The translations under genes were made by a program, and so were the position numbers. Below the pieces are notes generated by a model that made no database searches, was not told the DNA's origin, and worked only from the letters and a program-made list of their open reading frames with translations. Shown here piece by piece: positions 1 through 6,101 of a stretch of 9,660 nt of DNA (position 1 is the stretch's first letter; the number at the start of each line of letters is the position of its first letter). Source of the DNA: Chlamydiota bacterium. Lineage in GTDB: Bacteria; Chlamydiota; Chlamydiia; Chlamydiales; Rhabdochlamydiaceae. Location: assembly GCA_016866585.1 (NCBI GenBank), contig VGMB01000047.1, forward strand, positions 1 through 9,660, written 5' to 3'.

Positions 1-1
1 A

Positions 2-808
2 CTTTCTTTAATCGCGAAAGAATCTAACCACTCAACCATAGTATTTCCTTCCGTTAGGTTTATGGCTGAAACAGCCAAGATCCTTAACCCCCTAAAAACG
101 GTGATAGACCCCAACACCAACGGAGGATGCTCTCTTGCGGAAAGCATAGACTCCAAGACGGTACAAAAGCTAAAACAAACATATCCTGAACACACCTTTG
201 TATGCTATATCAATACAACTGCTGCTGTTAAAGCAGAATGTGACGTTTGCGTTACATCGAGTAATGTCTATAAGATCATAGAAAATATACCCAACAATAA
301 GATCTTTTTTCTTCCTGATGCGCTTATGGGAAAAAACCTACAACAGTATGTTAAAGATAAAAAGATCCCTAAGCAGATCGACATCTTTCTATCTGGCTCA
401 TGCTACGTGCATGAAGGGTTTAATACTGATGAGGTCTTAAAGTTAAAACAGTCCCATCCAGGCCTTAAAATACTAGCCCATCCAGAATGTAGCCCAAGCG
501 TAGTGTCCGAGGCTGAAATGGTGGCTTCAACAACAGGTCTTATGGATCATATAACAAAAACAGCAACAAAAGATGATGTCTATCTTCTTTTGACTGAATG
601 CGGGATATCGTCACGTCTTAAAGTTGAACGGCCAGACATAAAGCTTGTAGGATCTTGCATGATGTGCAAATACATGAAATCAAACCATCTTGATAACATC
701 AAAAACGCCCTTGCAAACCCCCTTCCTTCTCAGATTATTGAGATACCAGAGCACATACAAAAAAAAGCGATAAGATGTATTGAAAACATGTTCACACTTG
801 CCAAGTAA
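2..808 (+). CDS. nadA: Quinolinate synthase NadA, 5'-truncated by window edge
   Basis: NadA condenses iminoaspartate with dihydroxyacetone phosphate to quinolinate in de novo NAD synthesis, using an oxygen-sensitive [4Fe-4S] cluster in the cytoplasm. The reading frame is open from base 2, and the residues before the Met at 62 (ending VRFMAETAKILNP) match the usual NadA core, so 62 is an internal Met and not the start. About 268 residues are visible, against roughly 300-350 for the family. The three expected cluster cysteines are present: GGCSLAES (Cys23 counted from the Met at 62), HPECSP (Cys143) and MCKYMK (Cys202). The SGSCYVHEGF and YINTTAAVKAECD segments are also typical. The gene ends with TAA and is followed by a 108-bp gap before zwf on the same strand, so it is probably a separate unit. 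It looks intact and functional. Confidence 0.93.
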   Translation, partial: LSLIAKESNHSTIVFPSVRFMAETAKILNPLKTVIDPNTNGGCSLAESIDSKTVQKLKQTYPEHTFVCYINTTAAVKAECDVCVTSSNVYKIIENIPNNKIFFLPDALMGKNLQQYVKDKKIPKQIDIFLSGSCYVHEGFNTDEVLKLKQSHPGLKILAHPECSPSVVSEAEMVASTTGLMDHITKTATKDDVYLLLTECGISSRLKVERPDIKLVGSCMMCKYMKSNHLDNIKNALANPLPSQIIEIPEHIQKKAIRCIENMFTLAK

Positions 809-821
809 GTTAAGAAACTGC

Positions 822-845
822 ATACAAACAGATACTATTTTGTAT
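822..845 (+). terminator. Weak AT-rich hairpin after nadA
   Basis: ATACAAA (822-828) pairs perfectly with TTTGTAT (839-845) around a 10-nt loop, and the stem is followed by a pyrimidine-rich stretch (TTTCTACTTTTCTTC). It lies 13 nt after the nadA stop. The stem is short and AT-rich, so it is only a possible terminator. Confidence 0.3.
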
Positions 846-857
846 TTTCTACTTTTC

Positions 858-887
858 TTCAAAATCCCTTCGTGTTTTGATTATATT
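858..887 (+). promoter_or_regulatory. Possible sigma-70-type promoter for zwf operon
   Basis: TTCAAA (858-863, 4 of 6 matches to TTGACA) lies 18 nt before TATATT (882-887, 5 of 6 matches to TATAAT). It sits about 30 nt upstream of the zwf start and about 50 nt past the nadA stop. The region is AT-rich, so chance matches are easy. The AAAGGA stretch at 901-906 is the likely ribosome binding site of zwf. Confidence 0.3.
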
Positions 888-916
888 CTAACACTAAAGA
901 AAAGGATAGAGCGTCT

Positions 917-2458
917 ATGTCTAAAAACTCATCTCATCCTCTTGAAGAACCAGGCATGTCTTCTCGATTCATGGAGCCTTGCATACTAGTAATCTTCGGA
1001 GCCACAGGAGATCTTACCGCAAGAAAACTGGTTCCTGCTATATATAACCTTGCAAGAGAAGGACAACTTCCTCCTCAGTTTGCCTGCGTTGGTTTTGCAC
1101 GAAGAGATAAAACACATGAGCAGTTTCGTGAAGAAATGAAGGAAGCCATTAACTCTTTTTCAAGAGTTAAACCCATCGATGAAAACCTTTGGTCCACCTT
1201 CAAAGAGCAACTGTATTATCACAAATCAGAATTCCATGAAGATGAAGGCTACGACAGGCTTTCCACGTTTCTTACAGACCTAGACAAAAAGCTTGGCACA
1301 AAAGGGAACCGGGTATTCTACCTATCAACCCAGCCTAGCTATTTTACGACAATCTGCGAAAAACTTCACAAAGCAAAACTCATATACGAATATGAAAACT
1401 CCCCTTCTTGGTCCAGGATCATCATAGAAAAACCATTTGGCCACAATACAGAGTCTGCCCATCAGCTACAAAGCGAGCTTCTTAAGTACATGGACGAGAG
1501 CCAGATTTACCGTATAGACCACTACCTGGGCAAAGAGACAGTACAAAATATTTTGGTATTTAGATTTGCCAATTCCCTGTTTGAGTCTTTATGGAATAAC
1601 AGATACATAGACCATGTGCAGATCACTGTTGCCGAAGACATAGGCATCGGCACAAGGGGCGCCTTCTGGGAGGAGGCAGGCTTTCTTAGAGATATCCTAC
1701 AAAATCACATGATGCAGGTTCTATCTTTAGTTACCATGGAGCCACCAGTAAGCCTTGAGGCAAGAGCCATACACGATGAGAAAGTGAAGGTGCTAGAGGC
1801 TATACGACCATTCTCAAGGGAAGATCTAGACCACGCAGTGGTTAGAGGACAATATGACAAGGGTATCGTCAACGGATCAAAAGTTATTGGCTACAGAGAA
1901 GAAAAAAATGTCAACCCTCAATCTGCTGTAGAGACATACGTCGCTTTGAAGCTATACATAGACAATTGGCGATGGGCTGGGGTTCCTTTCTATCTACGAG
2001 GGGGAAAGCGTCTTCCTAAAAAAGGGACTGAAATCTCCATCTTCTTCAAAGACCCACCATGTGTCTTATTCCAACATCCTGGCATGAAAAATGAACCTAA
2101 CGTCCTTACAATACGTATACAACCGGATGAAGGTACATCCCTTAAGATCAACTGTAAGGTGCCAGGTAGCAGCAACTTCATACAGCCTGTAAAAATGAAC
2201 TTCCGCTATGGCAAGTATTTTGGCATGGCACCACCTGAGGCTTATGAAAGATTGATCCAAGACTGTATATATGGTGATAACACGTTATTTGCACGTCAGG
2301 ACGAGGTGTTTAGCTCATGGAACCTACTATCTCCTGTTCTTGATCATTGGGCAAACAACCCACCTAAAGATTTCCCTAACTACCCTTGCGGCAGCTGGGG
2401 ACCCAAGTCAGCAGATGACCTAATTATGAATGATGGACGTAAATGGAGGCTTTTATAA
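917..2458 (+). CDS. zwf: Glucose-6-phosphate 1-dehydrogenase
   Basis: This enzyme oxidises glucose 6-phosphate to 6-phosphogluconolactone with reduction of NADP+, the first step of the oxidative pentose phosphate pathway. At 513 aa it has the normal family length. The N-terminal Rossmann motif GATGDLTARK is at residues 28-37, EKPFGH at 171-176, and the active-site signature RIDHYLGKE at 199-207 with the Asp201-His202 pair. The C-terminal domain carries the AEDIGIGTRG and LQNHMMQVL blocks, which include the second catalytic histidine region, and the RGGKRLPKK loop. The second residue of that loop is Gly, where many homologues have Thr. The ATG at 917 gives the expected start length and has AAAGGA about 10 nt upstream. 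The stop codon directly touches the opcA start, indicating a zwf-opcA-pgl operon with coupled translation. I see no sign of damage. Confidence 0.97.
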   Translation: MSKNSSHPLEEPGMSSRFMEPCILVIFGATGDLTARKLVPAIYNLAREGQLPPQFACVGFARRDKTHEQFREEMKEAINSFSRVKPIDENLWSTFKEQLYYHKSEFHEDEGYDRLSTFLTDLDKKLGTKGNRVFYLSTQPSYFTTICEKLHKAKLIYEYENSPSWSRIIIEKPFGHNTESAHQLQSELLKYMDESQIYRIDHYLGKETVQNILVFRFANSLFESLWNNRYIDHVQITVAEDIGIGTRGAFWEEAGFLRDILQNHMMQVLSLVTMEPPVSLEARAIHDEKVKVLEAIRPFSREDLDHAVVRGQYDKGIVNGSKVIGYREEKNVNPQSAVETYVALKLYIDNWRWAGVPFYLRGGKRLPKKGTEISIFFKDPPCVLFQHPGMKNEPNVLTIRIQPDEGTSLKINCKVPGSSNFIQPVKMNFRYGKYFGMAPPEAYERLIQDCIYGDNTLFARQDEVFSSWNLLSPVLDHWANNPPKDFPNYPCGSWGPKSADDLIMNDGRKWRLL

Positions 2459-3559
2459 ATGTCAGCAGCACATATCGTCGCTCCCTCAAAGATACAATCT
2501 GAGTTGAATGATCTTTGGAGCTCTATGGAAAATAAGAATAAAATGAGAGCTTCTCTATTTAACCTTATATTCTATACAAAAAAGTCTCCAAGAGATGAGT
2601 ACATTCGTAGGATCACCCAAAAGATTATAGAAAAGTTTCCTGCTAGAATATTTTTCATATCAACAGACACTTCTTCCACTGAAGATTCTGTGAAGACAGC
2701 AGTCTCTATCATGTCAGCTGAGCAAGGAGAATTTGATGTAACCTGCGACTTTATTGAGATAAGCGCCACTAGTGCATCAGAGTACCAGGTACCTTTCATC
2801 ATTATGCCACATATCGTGCCTGACCTGCCCATATTCCTGCTATGGGGTGAGGACCCTGCTAAACAAAGCCCCCTCAGAGAGCAGCTAGAAAAAGTGGCTA
2901 CAAGGCTCATCTTTGACTCTGAAACAGCCGAAGACATTATTGTATTTGCAAAATCTATTCTTGCGATAAAAGAAAAATCAAAATGTGAAATAGCTGACCT
3001 CAACTGGGCAAGACTTGAAAGCTGGAGAGACCTACTCACCGCAATTTTCAATGATACTAATAACTTCAACAGGCTAAAAAAAGTTCACAAGTTGAAAATC
3101 ATTTACAATGCGCAGGAGACCCCATTTTTTTGTCACACCAGAATACAGTCTATCTACCTCCAATCATGGCTTGCCTCAAGACTTGGATGGACGTTACTTG
3201 GATCATCTCTTGAGGGCGATTCCGTATGCTTCACATATAACAACGCCACAAAAAACAAGGTGGACGTAACGATAGAATCGCAGAGACATTCGAATTTACC
3301 TCCTGGGCTGATAGTGTCTTTAGACCTAGCCGATGGAGAAAATGAGACGTTCCACTTCGAAAGAAATATTGAAGCACTGAATGAAATCAACTGTTCTTAT
3401 TCCTCGTCGGTAACGACAACAATACCCACTAAGCTGCTTATAGCCAAGGGCGAGTCTGGACAGTCTCTTGTTAAAGAGATTTGCCACAAAGGAACGAGTA
3501 ACCATTACCTTGAAATTGTTAAGCTTCTATCCAAAATGGAGTCTTCAGGCATATGCTAG
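2459..3559 (+). CDS. opcA: OpcA-like glucose-6-phosphate dehydrogenase assembly protein
   Basis: OpcA proteins, best known from cyanobacteria and actinobacteria, support the assembly or redox activation of G6PD. The 366-aa product has the family layout: an N-terminal stretch with RASLFNLIFYT (30-40), KFPARIFFI (59-67) and CDFIEI (96-101), then the hallmark hydrophobic block PHIVPDLPIFLLWGED (117-132), and a less conserved C-terminal half. The ATG immediately follows the zwf TAA. Its ribosome binding site GGAGG (2445-2449) lies inside the zwf end. The 3' end overlaps pgl by 7 nt. Placement between zwf and pgl strongly supports the assignment. I recognised the family by motif and context, so the precise role (assembly factor or allosteric activator) is inferred. 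No catalytic residues are evident. Confidence 0.85.
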   Translation: MSAAHIVAPSKIQSELNDLWSSMENKNKMRASLFNLIFYTKKSPRDEYIRRITQKIIEKFPARIFFISTDTSSTEDSVKTAVSIMSAEQGEFDVTCDFIEISATSASEYQVPFIIMPHIVPDLPIFLLWGEDPAKQSPLREQLEKVATRLIFDSETAEDIIVFAKSILAIKEKSKCEIADLNWARLESWRDLLTAIFNDTNNFNRLKKVHKLKIIYNAQETPFFCHTRIQSIYLQSWLASRLGWTLLGSSLEGDSVCFTYNNATKNKVDVTIESQRHSNLPPGLIVSLDLADGENETFHFERNIEALNEINCSYSSSVTTTIPTKLLIAKGESGQSLVKEICHKGTSNHYLEIVKLLSKMESSGIC

Positions 3560-4317
3560 AAACTAATTTGAAATTTTGTCACTTCGACCAGAGACGGGAC
3601 GTTGTCGTTCCTGGCGATACGAAGCAGACCTTAAAGTTCTGCGTAGATCACTTCCTCAACGCGTATGAAGAGGCGATCAAATCACACGGCAATTTTTACG
3701 TAGCACTATCTGGAGGATCTACTCCTAAAGCCATATTCAAAGAGCTGACAAGCTCTCCTATAAAAGAGAAGCTCGACTGGTCTAAGATCCATCTTTTCTG
3801 GAGCGATGAGAGAAGTGTCGGGCCAAACGACCCTGATAGCAACTACCACATGGCGATGGAAGCTGGTTTTTCCGCTATGCCTATACCTAAAGAAAATATC
3901 CATAGGATGCACGCGGAAGAAGACATTGAGCATAACGCAGGATTATACGAGACAGTGATCCGTACTATAACCCAAGGTCATTTAGACTACACCATGCTGG
4001 GTATGGGAGAAGATGGACATACTGCTTCCCTTTTTCCAGCGACTGGCGCTCTTAATGAGGAACTCAAGCTTGTCACCAAGAATTGGGTGCCACAGAAAAA
4101 CACCTGGCGTATGACGTTTACCTACACTTGTATTAATAAGTCGAAACATATCGTCATCTATGTGCTTGGTGCCGCAAAAAAAGTAATGCTTAAATCAGTA
4201 CTAACCGATGAAAAGCACTTCACAGACTATCCTATCGTGAAGGTTGGAACAAAATCCCACAAAGCACTATGGATATGTGATACTGATGCCGCCCAAGAAA
4301 TAAAAAAAAGACTGTAA
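3553..4317 (+). CDS. pgl: 6-Phosphogluconolactonase (DevB/Pgl type)
   Basis: Pgl hydrolyses 6-phosphogluconolactone, the product of Zwf, to 6-phosphogluconate. The 254-aa protein belongs to the glucosamine-6-phosphate isomerase/6-phosphogluconolactonase superfamily. It shows the phosphate-binding motif LSGGSTPK (52-59), FWSDERSVGPNDPDSN (82-97) and the active-site block GMGEDGHTASLFP (150-162). Length is typical. The start at 3553 lies inside the end of opcA (ATGCTAG, with opcA's TAG shifted one frame), so translation is probably coupled. A purine-rich TGGAG lies about 10 nt upstream. It is the last gene of the operon and is followed by a strong hairpin 16 nt after the stop. Confidence 0.95.
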   Translation: MLETNLKFCHFDQRRDVVVPGDTKQTLKFCVDHFLNAYEEAIKSHGNFYVALSGGSTPKAIFKELTSSPIKEKLDWSKIHLFWSDERSVGPNDPDSNYHMAMEAGFSAMPIPKENIHRMHAEEDIEHNAGLYETVIRTITQGHLDYTMLGMGEDGHTASLFPATGALNEELKLVTKNWVPQKNTWRMTFTYTCINKSKHIVIYVLGAAKKVMLKSVLTDEKHFTDYPIVKVGTKSHKALWICDTDAAQEIKKRL

Positions 4318-4332
4318 TCCCCTCTTAATTTG

Positions 4333-4378
4333 TAGCAAGCTCTCTCTATATCCAAGAAATATACAGAGGAGTTTGCTA
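4333..4378 (+). terminator. Long hairpin downstream of pgl
   Basis: The arm beginning TAGCAAGCTCTCTCTATAT (4333-4351) is complementary, with a few mismatches or a one-base slip, to the arm ending GAGGAGTTTGCTA (4359-4378), giving a stem of almost 20 bp with a short loop. It lies just after the last gene of the zwf operon. There is no T-run on either side, so it may be a Rho-type or processing hairpin rather than a classical intrinsic terminator. Confidence 0.5.
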
Positions 4379-4784
4379 TGATAAATAGCCCTCCAATCTA
4401 GAGCGATATATCACCAACACAGGCTATATGCTTGTTATTTCCTTGATTATACTTATATCACAGGGAATACACCAAAAGCTAAGCAGCTCTAGCGGCAAAT
4501 AAACTCACTAAAAAATCATCTAGTACAAATCGGTAAAATTTCTTAATAATACCGATCCTCTATCTGCATCGTTGTTCATTTTTTGCAGAAAAATAAATAA
4601 GATGCTTAATATATATTCAGATGTATCAGACGAAGTTACTTAGAAAAGTTGTCTCTCAATACTAAAAGACCTACTTTACAGCATGTTTTTAATAACTTCA
4701 GGAAAGCTTATGTAGTGCTTTAAAACGCTCTAACCCTCTTTCATTATTAATGGCGATACATCTAAAATCTTGATCTATCTGTTA
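4379..4784. other. Gene-free spacer, possibly decayed
   Basis: No convincing gene is seen on either strand in these 406 bases. The only structure noted is a 7-bp inverted repeat, ATCGGTA (4529-4535) with TACCGAT (4550-4556). On the minus strand, directly past the double stop of the ankyrin-like fragment, about 25 further codons stay open in the same frame down to about 4710. These could be an eroded tail of that gene but are too short to prove it. Confidence 0.5.
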
Positions 4785-5033
4785 TTATCCCCCTAGTAAG
4801 AAATTCACCATCTCTAAATTATCATGCTTTGCAGCTTCTTCTACAGCTTTACCTCTATCCTTTGCATTTATCTCTTTGTTATCAGACAGCAAAAACTTTT
4901 CCATCTCTAAATTATACTGAAAAAAAGCCTTGTCAGAGGTCTTCGCAGGAAAAATTCGATCTTTAGACAGCTCCTGATTATTTATTTTTTCTTCTTCAGT
5001 TAATGGATATCTTTTACTCTTTTTTTTTGGCAT
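4785..5033 (-). pseudogene. Chimeric ORF: transposase tail joined to ankyrin-like repeats
   Basis: The 82-codon reading frame has two unrelated parts. Residues 1 to about 27 (MPKKKSKRYPLTEEEK, then NNQELSKDRI) match the late part of IS5-type transposases, the stretch around the catalytic Glu, and continue the transposase relic upstream on the same strand. From about residue 37 it is ankyrin-like: two copies of the pattern NLEMEKFLL / NLEMVNFLL 31 residues apart, with AVEEAAKHDN between them. It ends in two consecutive stop codons (TAATAA on the minus strand) in the middle of what would be a repeat, so the ankyrin part looks truncated at both ends. The junction is near 4952. The ATG at 5033 is an internal transposase codon, not a natural start, so expression is doubtful. 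Ankyrin proteins are frequent effectors in intracellular bacteria, and this may be the scar of one. Confidence 0.6.
4808..4915 (-). repeat. Direct repeat encoding ankyrin-like units
   Basis: CCATCTCTAAATTAT occurs at 4808-4822 and again at 4901-4915, a spacing of exactly 93 nt (31 codons). On the minus strand both encode the core residues NLEM of consecutive ankyrin-like repeats. Nucleotide-level identity suggests fairly recent repeat duplication. Confidence 0.6.
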
Positions 5034-5464
5034 TTGTGTCTTAGCATGGATCTTTGCCCTTGATATACTGTGTCAATCAACACCCTGATTCCTGGATAAA
5101 TCAGTGTTTTTGAATCCTTAAATAGCCGAAAATCATGACGTTTGCCGTTAGTAAATGCAGTGGATATAATGCTTCGGCTTTTCTTATCAACAACAAGCTG
5201 AGTTTTTAACGTGTGCCTTTTCTTTTTTCCTTGGTAAAAGTACTTTTGCTTTTTTTTGGCCTTTCAATGTTCTCGGATATACTCCAGACTCATTAGAAGC
5301 ATGTCTTCTATGTTTAGTTTCTTTTTTCTTCCTTTGGCAGTTCTTAGAGATTTAATAGCATCGCTTAAGATGCACATAATTTTATCAACGGTGGATTGGT
5401 TAACTCCTGTTAGGCGACGGAATTTTTCATCATCTAACTCTTTTACTGTATCAAATTTTATCAC
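4953..5464 (-). pseudogene. IS5-type transposase remnant, deleted and frameshifted
   Basis: The N-terminal part (5264-5464, GTG start) reads FRRLTGVNQSTVDKIMCILS and ends in EDMLLMSLEYIREH, the helix-turn-helix region of IS5-family DDE transposases. It stops just after the point where relatives continue with a long central section. That section, including the first catalytic Asp, is missing. Reading resumes at about 5250 with AKKKQKYFYQGKKKRHTLKTQ, then LVVDKKSRSIISTAFTNGKR and a segment ending LIDTVYQG, which carries the second Asp region. A shift near 5063 moves the frame to AKIHAKTQMPKKKSKRYPLT and NNQELSKDRI, where the homology ends near 4953. An 8-A run near 5248 may mark another slip. 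The copy cannot encode an active enzyme. Confidence 0.8.
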
Positions 5465-5521
5465 AATCTCAATTCTTTTGGAGATGTGATTATAATCAAA
5501 AAATTAATTTCGAAAGAGGTC
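4953..5521 (-). mobile_element. Truncated IS5-family insertion sequence
   Basis: The element contains the transposase relic plus its upstream non-coding end. On the minus strand a possible terminal sequence begins GACCTCTTTCGAAATTAATT (5502-5521), resembling the purine/pyrimidine pattern of IS5-group ends. The opposite end is lost at the ankyrin junction, so no terminal inverted repeat pair or target duplication can be confirmed. A 12-bp palindrome TGATTATAATCA (5487-5498) lies in the leader. The element sits only 12 bp beyond the stop of the DUF2256-type gene. Confidence 0.6.
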
Positions 5522-5533
5522 TAATATATGCTC

Positions 5534-5677
5534 TTAACTCATGTTTTTTCTACATGCATCAGAGCAGTACTTTACATCACTCCAAACTTTTTCCCATTTT
5601 TTTCTCCATGTAAACGCCCGGCCGCAACGAACACATATTTTACTTGGAAGATTTTTTTTTTTTATCCCTTTAGGCAT
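5534..5677 (-). CDS. Small zinc-ribbon protein, DUF2256-like (47 aa)
   Basis: This 47-aa protein has the compact pattern of the DUF2256 family: a lysine-rich start (MPKGIKKKNLPSKICVRCGR), then FTWRKKWEKVWSDVKYCSD, then ACRKNMS. Cys15 and Cys18 (CxxC) and Cys38 and Cys42 (CxxxC) form a probable zinc site, and the aromatic FTWRKKW block at 22-28 is family-typical. The start is supported by a perfect AGGAGG (minus strand, 5683-5688) five bases upstream. The start codon lies inside the end of the preceding 143-aa gene (8-nt overlap), so it is the third gene of the photolyase operon. From general knowledge, DUF2256 genes are often found near photolyase or cryptochrome genes, but the biochemical function is unknown. 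It has no membrane segment or signal peptide. Confidence 0.85.
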   Translation of the reverse strand: MPKGIKKKNLPSKICVRCGRAFTWRKKWEKVWSDVKYCSDACRKNMS

Positions 5678-6101
5678 TTTGACCTCCTTGCTGAAGGGAT
5701 GCTGCTTTTTCGACTTTGCTCCAATATTGAAAGAATCGTTTATAGTGCATAGTTTTTTTAAGGTTCACAAAAGGCTCGTCCTCCACCATCTCAACGGGAA
5801 AAAATTTTTCAACAGAGCGTATCATCTCTAAAAGATGGCCATTATTTGTCGTGGGGATATAGACCACAGATGGACTAATTTCTTGCAGTATGTCACGTGT
5901 ACTACCACGAAGTATATCCACCTTCATCTCACATAATGTTTCGTATATGAATATAAGTCGCTTTAAACTATATCCTGAGCGCAGAACATATTCATCATCC
6001 CATACGTAAATTACCTGCGTTTCTTTAGGTGCAAAGAGAAATATAGGATGAGAATTTCTAAGCGATTCTTCATGAAGTAAAATCAGGGGCTGTTTTGTCA
6101 T
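5670..6101 (-). CDS. Stand-alone photolyase alpha/beta (antenna-type) domain protein
   Basis: The 143-aa product resembles the N-terminal Rossmann-like domain of DNA photolyases without the FAD domain. It has a short strand and loop (LILLHEESLRNSHPIFLF, 6-23) comparable to the opening strand and loop of photolyases, then VIYVWDDEYV (30-39), SLKRLIFIYETL (45-56), VDILRGSTRDIL (61-72) and VVYIPTTNNG (79-88), and near the end HYKRFFQYWSKV, comparable to the YKVFTPF linker entry of photolyases. In full-length enzymes this domain binds the light-harvesting cofactor (folate or deazaflavin), but no binding residue can be assigned here. It starts at an ATGA overlap with the upstream FAD-domain gene and overlaps the next gene by 8 nt. 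The likely role is a partner subunit of the FAD-domain protein. The assignment rests on pattern similarity and context; a decayed paralogue is possible. Confidence 0.65.
   Translation of the reverse strand: MTKQPLILLHEESLRNSHPIFLFAPKETQVIYVWDDEYVLRSGYSLKRLIFIYETLCEMKVDILRGSTRDILQEISPSVVYIPTTNNGHLLEMIRSVEKFFPVEMVEDEPFVNLKKTMHYKRFFQYWSKVEKAASLQQGGQNA
5683..5688 (-). promoter_or_regulatory. Strong ribosome binding site of DUF2256-like gene
   Basis: AGGAGG on the minus strand lies five bases before the ATG at 5677. It is within the last codons of the upstream 143-aa gene and fixes the start of this otherwise easily missed 47-aa gene. Confidence 0.75.

Noticed and set aside
2572..3069. Minus-strand open frame of 165 codons inside opcA
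   Set aside because: It is fully antisense to opcA, with no motif, no plausible ribosome binding site and no independent context.
4710..4784. Continuation of the ankyrin-like frame past its TAATAA double stop (minus strand)
   Set aside because: About 25 open codons follow in frame, but this length is expected by chance, the stops are tandem, and the residues are not clearly ankyrin-like.
5256..5489. Plus-strand open frame of 77 codons
   Set aside because: It is the antisense shadow of the IS5-type transposase N-terminus, which has clear family similarity.
5541..5831. Plus-strand open frame of about 96 codons
   Set aside because: It lies antisense to the DUF2256-like and 143-aa genes, which have ribosome sites, overlaps and family motifs. 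Its phenylalanine-rich product comes from reading A-rich coding sequence backwards.
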